Shown here: one piece after another, positions 1-5,092 of the stretch
Layout: every line of letters starts with the position of its first letter
Position numbering within the stretch: position 1 is the stretch's first letter
Notes under the pieces: model-generated
Seen by the model: only the letters and a program-made list of their open reading frames with translations
Told to the model about the DNA's origin: nothing
Database searches by the model: none
Translations under genes and position numbers: made by a program
Origin: an uncultured archaeon
GTDB lineage: Archaea; Halobacteriota; Methanosarcinia; Methanotrichales; Methanotrichaceae
Reading direction: 5' to 3'
DNA: 5,092 bases
Assembly (NCBI GenBank): GCA_902385025.1
Contig: CABMDX010000363.1
Coordinates: forward strand, 1-5,092

Positions 1-295
1 CGGCATTGATCTTTGCAGGAAGCCTGGACACCTTTCCATGCCCTCTCAGGATTTCTAATTCCTCATCGCCGGCATGATGGGTCACCACGAAGCCATTGCT
101 ATTGGCGCAGATCAGAGATCCTAAAACGGCACTTCCACCTGCCAAGAGCCTCACAGCTTCGACCTGCAGACCTGCTGCCAGAGCCTCCAGATCCTCCGGT
201 CCGACCTCATGCGGTACAAGGATTACCTTTTCCGTGCACCTGGCAAAGACTCCTACCAGAGAGCTGCCCGCAATATTCAGACGCTTATCTGTCAC
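1..295 (-). CDS. eif6: Translation initiation factor 6 (aIF6), N-terminal part; 3' end beyond window
   Basis: aIF6 binds the large ribosomal subunit and keeps it from joining the small subunit too early. The 98 residues present match the family's pseudo-repeat layout. The first repeat has RLNIAGSSLVGVFARC near residues 5-20 and VILVPHEV near 24-31. The second has GGSAVLGSLICANSNGFVV around 53-71. A third begins with RLPAKINA at 91-98. Full-length archaeal proteins are about 220 residues, so over half lies past position 1. I chose the GTG at 293-295 because a GGAG (minus strand, 303-306) sits seven bases upstream. A TTG two codons earlier is only one base from that site. The start overlaps the end of rpl31e by 11 bases, which suggests translational coupling. 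Identification is firm; the exact start is likely but not certain. Confidence 0.93.
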   Translation of the reverse strand, partial: MTDKRLNIAGSSLVGVFARCTEKVILVPHEVGPEDLEALAAGLQVEAVRLLAGGSAVLGSLICANSNGFVVTHHAGDEELEILRGHGKVSRLPAKINA

Positions 296-551
296 CTGCA
301 AACTCCGCCTCAACACCGCCGTCTTCGAACTTGACTGCACGCACTCTTACGCGCAGGGGCGGCTTCATATCGCCTCTCGCCCAGATGACTTCATTCAGGC
401 TCTGGTCGATTTTCACATCCTCAATAGGGGTTTTCATGTGTCGGGCAAGGTATGTGCGCACCTCAGTTATCGCCCGGTTGGATCTTCTGTAAATGGGAAC
501 GCTCTTCACAATCCCCAGGGGAATGGTATAAACTCTCTCTGTGTCCGCCAT
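285..551 (-). CDS. rpl31e: Large-subunit ribosomal protein eL31 (L31e)
   Basis: This 88-residue protein belongs to the archaeal/eukaryotic large subunit, near the polypeptide exit tunnel. The full family pattern is visible: an N-terminal VYTIPLG strand, the helix RAITEVRTYLARHMK at about 26-40, then DVKID, LNEVIWARG at about 52-60, PPLRVRVRAVKF, and a short acidic tail. Length is normal for archaea. The ATG at 549-551 is preceded by GAGG (560-563, minus strand) at eight bases, inside the last codons of rpl39e. Only three bases separate it from the rpl39e stop, and its 3' end overlaps eif6 by 11 bases. L39e-L31e-aIF6 is a well-known archaeal gene order, so co-transcription is expected. Confidence 0.97.
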   Translation of the reverse strand: MADTERVYTIPLGIVKSVPIYRRSNRAITEVRTYLARHMKTPIEDVKIDQSLNEVIWARGDMKPPLRVRVRAVKFEDGGVEAEFAGDR

Positions 552-554
552 TAT

Positions 555-707
555 TTATGCCTCTAAAGTGCTTCTTCTCCAGTGTCTTCTCTTGGGGTGT
601 GTGACTACGCGCCTCAGGGTCTTTACGATAACCCAGGAGGGCACCCTACGATTCTGATTGAATGCCTTGGCAAGCCTGATCTTCTTGCCTTTCATTTTTT
701 TGGACAA
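555..707 (-). CDS. rpl39e: Large-subunit ribosomal protein eL39 (L39e), short gene with TTG start
   Basis: Reading the minus strand from 707 gives a 50-residue, very basic protein. It starts [16 protein letters not shown], continues [11 protein letters not shown], and ends with [10 protein letters not shown] near the C-terminus, the hallmark of L39e. This protein lines the nascent-peptide exit tunnel. The TTG at 705-707 is preferred over the internal ATG (693-695). It restores the usual MSKK beginning, and a perfect GGAGG (715-719) lies seven bases upstream. The first 62 bases overlap the 3' end of the PP-loop gene in another frame, and the stop lies three bases before the rpl31e ATG. Length is standard for the family. 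Automated callers may miss it because of its size, its overlap and its TTG start. Confidence 0.96.
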   Translation of the reverse strand: MSKKMKGKKIRLAKAFNQNRRVPSWVIVKTLRRVVTHPKRRHWRRSTLEA

Positions 708-1302
708 ATCTCTTCCTCCGAATTACTCTGGTGTGCGTATGATTGGAGGGGAAGATCCTATCGACCTCCCCCTGGCCGTGCCGGTCTTTAAGCGCATATC
801 TCAGGCCCACCTCGAAATCCGAGGCAGGATACCTCTCGGAGAGAACCTCCTCGAAGTCAAAATAGCGCGAGGCCATAGCCCGGATGGTCTTGCCACCCAG
901 GCCCGCCAGGGGTCTTAAGTATTGCACATGCAACCGGTCTTCCAGGCTTCGGATTGCGCTTACGCTCATCTTAGGTGCGCGATCATCCCGCCTCGTTCCG
1001 TCCGCCACAAACTCGCACTCTTTAGCCATATTCTCTACTGCAACAAAATGAACATAATCGAGAGCATCATTGGGATAGCCTGACTCAAGCAGCATTTCCA
1101 GGGCTCTGTTCAGGACGCCTTCCTCAAACAGCCTTCTGCTGTGAGAATAGCCAAGCTCTTCGGCCGCATCAGCAGCTCTGGTCCAGTCGTCGTCGAAGCC
1201 AAAGCTATACGTGACAAGCTCTATCTCGTCGAAGAATGGTTCGAGCAGAAGAGCCGCCAGGCCGCTGTCTTTTCCGCCTGAGAACAAGACTGCTACCTTC
1301 AT
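646..1302 (-). CDS. PP-loop (adenine nucleotide alpha hydrolase-like) ATPase of the ribosomal operon
   Basis: The N-terminus [18 protein letters not shown] carries the SGGKDS pyrophosphate loop at residues 8-13. It binds ATP and usually adenylates a substrate, as in tRNA-modifying enzymes. A second conserved stretch, [11 protein letters not shown], lies at 100-110, and [14 protein letters not shown] at about 163-176. As I recall, archaeal relatives in this operon position are annotated as a predicted tRNA-modification PP-loop subunit (COG2117). I know of no proven reaction. Only two cysteines occur (C96 and C211) and there is no CxxC pair, so a zinc- or FeS-type thiolase like TtcA/TtuA is unlikely. 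The ATG lies 18 bases after the pdcd5 stop, with a weak AGG upstream. The core fold seems to end near RVIRRK (192-197). The last 20 or so residues are read out of frame through rpl39e. Confidence 0.88.
   Translation of the reverse strand: MKVAVLFSGGKDSGLAALLLEPFFDEIELVTYSFGFDDDWTRAADAAEELGYSHSRRLFEEGVLNRALEMLLESGYPNDALDYVHFVAVENMAKECEFVADGTRRDDRAPKMSVSAIRSLEDRLHVQYLRPLAGLGGKTIRAMASRYFDFEEVLSERYPASDFEVGLRYALKDRHGQGEVDRIFPSNHTHTRVIRRKRFVQKNERQEDQACQGIQSES
715..719 (-). promoter_or_regulatory. Shine-Dalgarno site that fixes the TTG start of rpl39e
   Basis: GGAGG on the minus strand lies seven bases before the TTG at 705-707 and inside the coding sequence of the PP-loop gene (codons for RRK near its residue 196). 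A site this strong within another gene supports a true internal start and argues against the ATG four codons further down. Confidence 0.8.
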
Positions 1303-1320
1303 AAACTGCCTGAATGCCGC

Positions 1321-1662
1321 CTATCTCCTGGTTATGGTGATGTCTCTTTTCTTGGGCTGGGCCTGCTTGAGGATCGCTTTGAGCTGTTCGTCTGTGATCG
1401 CGCCCCGCAGCCTGCCGCTCTGAGCAAGCATGATGAGCTGGGCTTCGATCTGAGAGACGAAATCAGGTCTCGTCATGCGCAATGCATTGAGCCTCTCCCG
1501 GGCTTCGGGTGTAAGGATGGTCCTCATCAGAGCAGATTTCTTGGCCTCCATCTCGGCCTGGGCCTGCTCCTGCTGGGCGGCCATCATCTGCGAATCCATC
1601 TGCTGCTTTTGGATCTGCTCCATCCGTTTTCGTCTTAACTCTGCAAGCTCATCATCAGCCAT
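1321..1662 (-). CDS. PDCD5/TFAR19 family DNA-binding protein
   Basis: This 113-residue protein is an archaeal homologue of human PDCD5, a small helical protein. Archaeal members bind DNA, and the eukaryotic protein also interacts with the CCT chaperonin. The molecular role in archaea is not settled. The sequence shows a long charged, Gln-rich N-terminal helix ([17 protein letters not shown], about 5-21). A three-helix core follows, with the family signature [19 protein letters not shown] at about 49-67, then [13 protein letters not shown] and [10 protein letters not shown]. It closes with the typical basic end [10 protein letters not shown]. Length is normal. The ATG at 1660-1662 has GAGGT (1670-1674) seven bases upstream, and the gene begins 20 bases after the rps19e stop. 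Placement directly after S19e is the standard euryarchaeal order. Confidence 0.95.
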   Translation of the reverse strand: MADDELAELRRKRMEQIQKQQMDSQMMAAQQEQAQAEMEAKKSALMRTILTPEARERLNALRMTRPDFVSQIEAQLIMLAQSGRLRGAITDEQLKAILKQAQPKKRDITITRR

Positions 1663-1682
1663 TGTTTATACCTCACAAAGAT

Positions 1683-2153
1683 TTAGTTTGCCGATTCTGC
1701 AACAGGCTTTGCAGCAGGTGCCGCAACCGCCCCATGCATCTTGCTATGAACCTTATGAGCCATATCGTCCAGGAAGGCCTGGCCTGCGGGAGTCATCTGC
1801 CGTCCCTTCTTGATCTTCTTCACGTATCCGGCTTTCTCCAGTTGCTGCAGGGACTCTCTTACAACAGAGCCGCTGCCCTTTGCGAAGAATCCGGTAGCTA
1901 CACCTTTGCGGTGCTTTCCGCCGTAGAATGTCCGCAGGCGGGAGACGCCCACCGGGCCGTCGATGTATATTCTGCGCAATACCGATGCACACCGCACAAA
2001 CCACCAGTCGGGGTTGGTGGGTGGCATCTCCTTGTTCACCCCAGTCTTGGCAAACTCAGCCCACGCCGGTGGCTGAACCTTGCCGGCCGCCTTCAGCTCT
2101 TCGGCTGTGGCAGCTATCAAGTCATGGGGAGGTACGTCGTAAACAGTTGTCAA
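1683..2153 (-). CDS. rps19e: Small-subunit ribosomal protein eS19 (S19e)
   Basis: S19e sits in the head of the 30S subunit and is specific to archaea and eukaryotes. The family pattern is clear: TTVYDVP at the N-terminus, PPAWAEFAKTGVNKE (28-42), DWWFVRCASVLRRIYIDGPVGV (49-70), LRTFYGG (73-79), GSGSVVRESLQQLEKAGYV (93-111) and GRQMTPAGQAFLD. An Ala/Pro-rich tail of about 20 residues follows and looks unstructured. I place the start at the TTG at 2151-2153, giving 156 residues. The usual archaeal beginning is MTTVYDVP, and GGAGG at 2164-2168 is then ten bases away. The TTG three codons upstream (2160-2162) is only one base from that site. No ATG lies near in frame. The gene heads the operon and follows a TATA promoter by about 60 bases. 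Confidence 0.96.
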   Translation of the reverse strand: MTTVYDVPPHDLIAATAEELKAAGKVQPPAWAEFAKTGVNKEMPPTNPDWWFVRCASVLRRIYIDGPVGVSRLRTFYGGKHRKGVATGFFAKGSGSVVRESLQQLEKAGYVKKIKKGRQMTPAGQAFLDDMAHKVHSKMHGAVAAPAAKPVAESAN

Positions 2154-2163
2154 ATCCTTCAAT

Positions 2164-2168
2164 CCTCC
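2164..2168 (-). promoter_or_regulatory. Shine-Dalgarno site for rps19e
   Basis: GGAGG on the minus strand lies one base before the TTG at 2160-2162 and ten bases before the TTG at 2151-2153. Only the second distance suits ribosome binding, so it helps choose the shorter S19e start. Confidence 0.65.
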
Positions 2169-2209
2169 AAGATGATAAGGAACAAACCAGAACCCTTACG
2201 CCAAAACAA

Positions 2210-2225
2210 GTATAAATGCTTTTTC
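2210..2225 (-). promoter_or_regulatory. Archaeal BRE/TATA promoter of the rps19e-eif6 operon
   Basis: On the minus strand, GAAAAAGC (2225-2218, a purine-rich BRE-like element) runs straight into ATTTATAC (2217-2210, the TATA box). Initiation about 25 bases downstream would fall near 2186-2190, leaving a leader of roughly 33-37 bases that contains the GGAGG site. It is the best promoter match in the only long gap upstream of the operon. A small inverted repeat (GCTTT, three bases, AAAGC; 2218-2230) covers the BRE and could let a regulator block TFB. That last point is inference. Confidence 0.72.
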
Positions 2226-2237
2226 AAAGCCAAATAC

Positions 2238-2245
2238 CCGCGCGG
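2238..2245. promoter_or_regulatory. GC-rich palindrome upstream of the operon promoter
   Basis: CCGCGCGG is a perfect 8-base palindrome inside an otherwise AT-rich gap. Its centre is about 27 bases upstream of the TATA centre, on the side where archaeal activators or repressors often bind. No regulator is identified, and a palindrome this short can occur by chance. Confidence 0.25.
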
Positions 2246-2270
2246 CTCTTTTCTCCAGGCGATTTCACTG

Positions 2271-2314
2271 AATTCCTTTTAAAGCTTATCCGGGCTCATG
2301 GCAGAAAAGGATTT
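2271..2314 (-). terminator. Possible terminator or processing hairpin after the helicase gene
   Basis: On the minus strand, AAATCCTTTT (2314-2305) can pair with AAAAGGAATT (2280-2271) with one mismatch across a 24-base loop. It begins 13 bases after the helicase stop. No clean U-run follows, and the stem is AU-rich with a long loop, so it is weak as an intrinsic terminator. The T-tract in its first arm might itself suffice, since archaeal RNA polymerase stops at short T-runs. Apart from this, the palindrome and the promoter, I see nothing else in 2163-2327. Confidence 0.25.
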
Positions 2315-2327
2315 CGCAAGGCCATCA

Positions 2328-5092
2328 CTATAATTCAATGCTTTCTTGAATCGTTCGATCCTTTGGGGTGAGAAACTCGTATCCAACTACAACCAAGTCC
2401 AGTGGATTAAGCTTGATGCCTCTTTTCTTCTCATGGCGACTTGAGTCGATCTTGTACTTTAGGAAGAGAATGCTCAGTGAGGAGAGAAGAGCGCTGGCAT
2501 CCTGATGAACCCTGTAATCTTGATGCATTTCTAAGAATTCATCTTTCCAGGCAACAAGATTCTGTCGATTAAGTATCGAATAAATATCAGATGCGTCTTC
2601 TCTTGATATCTTGCCGCTAGAAAGCGCAGCAAGTATTAAGCCGCGAAGGTCGCGCTGGTGCTTGGAACCAGTTTTTTGAGCATTCCTTGCATCCCATGGA
2701 GAATTTATTCTCGATATAAGATCGGATCTCGCCCTGGTGTCGATCTCTTTGAACTGCCTGAAGGCCTCAAATCCTTTTAGGGGAATGTGCAGCTCCTCCT
2801 TCTCAGCGCACTCCATCTCTCGAAATATCCAGCTTACATCGTTGTAGTGATCAAATCGTCTCCCCTTGAAATCATAATATAGAAGATGCATTCCTTCCAG
2901 GGATTTCTTCTCTCTATAAAAGATGATCAAGCCTCTTTCTTTTGAGATCTTGCCGCTTCTTTTTCCTGAGCTTATGCCCTTTAGGCCCTTTTCTCCCTCC
3001 TTTCGCAGATGGGTTAGTATCAATTGGTAAGGCGTTCGCATGGGCAGAAGCTCTGAGGACTTCTCCATGTCATCCAGAACTGATTGATCCTGCTCTCCAA
3101 TTCTTGCCAGAGCGTTGAAGTTCTTGGGATTCTTCACTTCGCCAAGAATGGAAATCTCCACGCCCACGGATTCAGAAATCTTGACTATTTTCTCCTCCAA
3201 CCTCCTAACCAAGCCGAGGATATCCTCCAAAGCCTCCTCAGGCCAGAAAACCGCCGCGGTAACTGTATCGTACTCGCTGCCGATTCTGTCCACCCGGCCA
3301 ACCCTCTGCACGATTCTCATAGGATTCCAGGGCAGATCGTAATTGATGACGTAGTTGGCATCTTGCAGGTTTTGGCCTTCAGAGAGAACATCAGTGCTTA
3401 TGAGAATGTCCGTCTCCTCCTGGATCGTGCTTGTCTCCGATCTATTGGCCCGAGGAGCAAAAGCTTTGATTATGCTTTCCCTCTCTCCTGGCGAGGTCTT
3501 GCCTGTAAGAAGGCTGATTTTCTTGCCCTGTTTTTGAAGCTGCTCTTTTAGATTCTTGTAGAGATATTCTGCGGTATCCATGAACTGGGTGAAGAGCAGG
3601 CATTTTTTTCCATCGCTCTCAAAGACCCTGTCTTTGGCCAGAAGTTCGCCCAATGCCATGAGCTTTTTATCGGCGTAAACAGGGATGAGATCCAGATCGA
3701 GCTTCAGAGCCCTAAGTTTTTCCAGATCTGCTTTAAGGTCCTTTTTCATTTGAGCTTTATCATACTCCGCGCTCAAGGACATAAGAGCGATCTTATTCAG
3801 CTCCAGAAAGAATACGGATTCATCTTCCAGTGAGCCGTTTTGGTGGCCAAGCGCTTTCCTGAAGGCTTGACTGCTCAGGATCTTTCCTGAGTTCAGAGTT
3901 TTTTCGAAAAATTCGTAGAACTTCACCAGCCGATTTATACTAGATCTTATGGCCTCAATGCTGCTTTCAAACCTTTTGAGAAGGCCGAACTTCTGCAGCT
4001 CTGCCCGCATGCTTGCTTCCTTCTTCTCCTTGTCCTCAAGAGTCTTGATGTAGAAATCAGATCTGTATGGAACGAGGTGCAGACCCTCGATGGTATCTAG
4101 CACCTTTTTATAGATCTGATCTCCGAAAAGGGCTGTGAGGCTGTACTCAACCTTTCGCAACTTCCTTTTCGGAAAGCGAACCGGTTTTCCATTGATAGTA
4201 GTCTGAGGATAGTTATCGACTATGAAATTCCTGGTCCTTCGAATCATGACCTCGTCCAGGAGGCGTTCTATTTGCTCAATTCCTTCCGTCAATTCCTTTC
4301 TTTCCGCAGACAGGAAGTGTGTTCTCAGATCCGGTATTCCCAGATCTGCGAAATAAGCGTCGTCTCCGGCAGTGATCAGAGAGAGCCGATGGTAAAGGTC
4401 GAGAAGGGAGTTGTTAACGGGAGTGGCAGTCATGAGCACCACCATCTTCTTCTTGCCGCCAGCTACGAGCTTGAGCAGATTGGTGTATCTGTTTGTGGAA
4501 GCGTTGCGAAAGTTTTGGCTCTCATAGAATACCAGGAGATCGTAGTCGATTATCTTCTCCGGATGAAAGCTGGATGTACCGGTGCTCTCGATGGTCACGT
4601 TCATGGTTTTTATGCTCTCATCCAGGAGCTTTGGTTCCCAGACAGCATTGAGCACCTGGGCAGGAGCGATTATCATGGCCTTCATCCTCTTCACGGCCGC
4701 ATATTCGCGCAAGAGTTCCAAAGCAATGTGGGTTTTTCCCAGGCCCGTGGAGTCGGCGATTAGAACGCCACCATATTTGGTGAGGATTCTCTTGGCTGCA
4801 CTGAAGGCATCCTGCTGGAATCCGGCCAGCTCCAGGATCTTGCCTTTTTCATGCTCCAACTCCTCTAGCCTGGGCCGATAGTATTCGTAGAGGAACTTCA
4901 TGTACATCTGGAATGGATCCAGCGGGTGGCCGAACTTGGAGTCCTCCAGGACGCGGATAATCTCCTGCTTGATGTCCGCTCCCTTGGACCATCTTCTTTC
5001 AAACCATTGCTCGACCAGTCTTTGAGCAGAGGGTTGGTAGAGGGCGGCATTCAATTCGATGTTATTTTGAAGCCCTGGCCTGGTGAAGTTGC
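2328..5092 (-). CDS. SNF2/HepA-type helicase, probably fused to an N-terminal PLD nuclease; 5' end beyond window; altered Walker B
   Basis: This is a large superfamily II DNA translocase of the SNF2/RapA-HepA type. Counting from the TTG at 5054, motif I is ADSTGLGKT (100-108), Ia is AMIIAPAQVLNAVW (126-139), III is LMTATPVNNSL (207-217), IV is CLLFTQFMDTAEYL (485-498), V is ISTDVLSEGQNLQ (552-564) and VI is QRVGRVDRIG (583-592). Motif II reads VFYESQNFRN (175-184) where relatives have DE[AS]HNFRN, so the metal-binding Asp is Tyr and the His is Gln. A helical, Lys/Glu-rich insert fills about 330-450. Residues 640-908 match nothing I recognise. The 5054 TTG is probably not the start: the frame is open to 5092 and encodes NFTRPGL followed by NNIELN, resembling the end of a PLD HKD domain. 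The gene seems somewhat more AT-rich than the operon. It may act in DNA repair or defence, but no partner is visible here. Confidence 0.85.
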   Translation of the reverse strand, partial: NFTRPGLQNNIELNAALYQPSAQRLVEQWFERRWSKGADIKQEIIRVLEDSKFGHPLDPFQMYMKFLYEYYRPRLEELEHEKGKILELAGFQQDAFSAAKRILTKYGGVLIADSTGLGKTHIALELLREYAAVKRMKAMIIAPAQVLNAVWEPKLLDESIKTMNVTIESTGTSSFHPEKIIDYDLLVFYESQNFRNASTNRYTNLLKLVAGGKKKMVVLMTATPVNNSLLDLYHRLSLITAGDDAYFADLGIPDLRTHFLSAERKELTEGIEQIERLLDEVMIRRTRNFIVDNYPQTTINGKPVRFPKRKLRKVEYSLTALFGDQIYKKVLDTIEGLHLVPYRSDFYIKTLEDKEKKEASMRAELQKFGLLKRFESSIEAIRSSINRLVKFYEFFEKTLNSGKILSSQAFRKALGHQNGSLEDESVFFLELNKIALMSLSAEYDKAQMKKDLKADLEKLRALKLDLDLIPVYADKKLMALGELLAKDRVFESDGKKCLLFTQFMDTAEYLYKNLKEQLQKQGKKISLLTGKTSPGERESIIKAFAPRANRSETSTIQEETDILISTDVLSEGQNLQDANYVINYDLPWNPMRIVQRVGRVDRIGSEYDTVTAAVFWPEEALEDILGLVRRLEEKIVKISESVGVEISILGEVKNPKNFNALARIGEQDQSVLDDMEKSSELLPMRTPYQLILTHLRKEGEKGLKGISSGKRSGKISKERGLIIFYREKKSLEGMHLLYYDFKGRRFDHYNDVSWIFREMECAEKEELHIPLKGFEAFRQFKEIDTRARSDLISRINSPWDARNAQKTGSKHQRDLRGLILAALSSGKISREDASDIYSILNRQNLVAWKDEFLEMHQDYRVHQDASALLSSLSILFLKYKIDSSRHEKKRGIKLNPLDLVVVGYEFLTPKDRTIQESIEL

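Noticed and set aside
1663..1670. TATAAAC just upstream of pdcd5 as an internal promoter
   Set aside because: Initiation about 25 bases downstream would fall inside the pdcd5 coding region, and the stretch is explained as the AT-rich spacer between GAGGT and the ATG.
1662..2282. Plus-strand open frame of 206 codons opposite rps19e
   Set aside because: It lies antisense to a confidently identified ribosomal protein, its translation has no recognisable family pattern, and it has no convincing ribosome site. The same applies to the plus-strand frames at 13-492, 96-566, 1475-1813, 3084-3551 and 4272-4763.
2276..2285. CTTTAAAAGG on the minus strand as a second TATA box for the operon
   Set aside because: It would give a leader of about 100 bases, has a poor BRE, and lies close to the helicase stop. 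The element at 2210-2225 is better in sequence and spacing.
2163..2327. tRNA, small RNA or CRISPR repeats in the intergenic gap
   Set aside because: No cloverleaf, direct-repeat series or riboswitch-like fold was visible. The gap is explained by the helicase 3' end and the operon promoter.
2328..5054. Helicase as a complete 908-residue protein starting at the TTG at 5054
   Set aside because: The frame continues upstream without a stop and with family-like sequence, and no Shine-Dalgarno site is placed before this TTG, so the gene is treated as truncated by the window edge.
2328..5092. Assignment of the helicase to a named defence system (DISARM, BREX, Mokosh or similar)
   Set aside because: SNF2 helicases and PLD nucleases occur in several such systems, but no partner gene is in the window and the residues seen do not single out one family.

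Overview
The window is archaeal. Its left half is the conserved euryarchaeal ribosomal-protein cluster rps19e, pdcd5, PP-loop ATPase, rpl39e, rpl31e, eif6. These are archaeal/eukaryotic-type proteins with no bacterial counterparts in this arrangement. The protein sequences, the moderate GC content and the strong Shine-Dalgarno sites suggest a methanogenic euryarchaeote, perhaps in Methanosarcinales (Methanothrix-like). That placement is an impression from sequence style and was not tested.

All genes lie on the minus strand, so the window reads right to left. From 5092 down to 2328 is the 3' part of a long gene for an SNF2/HepA-type superfamily II helicase. Its frame stays open to the window edge. 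The residues before the first possible TTG start (NFTRPGL, then NNIELN) look like the C-terminal end of a phospholipase D-type nuclease domain, so the true protein is probably a PLD-SNF2 helicase fusion that starts outside the window. Its Walker B box, normally DE[AS]H, reads YESQ, while the other helicase motifs look intact.

From 2327 to 2163 is the only sizeable intergenic gap. It holds a good archaeal BRE/TATA promoter for the ribosomal operon, a GC palindrome upstream of it, and a weak inverted repeat just past the helicase stop.

From 2153 to the left edge is a tight operon: S19e, PDCD5, a PP-loop ATPase, L39e, L31e and the first 98 codons of aIF6. Gaps are at most 20 bases, and two junctions overlap (62 and 11 bases). 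L39e (50 residues) starts at TTG inside the 3' end of the PP-loop gene and is easily missed. Three of the operon's genes use non-ATG starts (TTG, TTG, GTG), two of them with well-placed Shine-Dalgarno sites. The operon supplies parts of both ribosomal subunits, a subunit anti-association factor, a small PDCD5-type protein and an ATPase of uncertain, probably tRNA-related, function. The helicase appears to be an accessory gene placed upstream of this core operon, with its own transcription.
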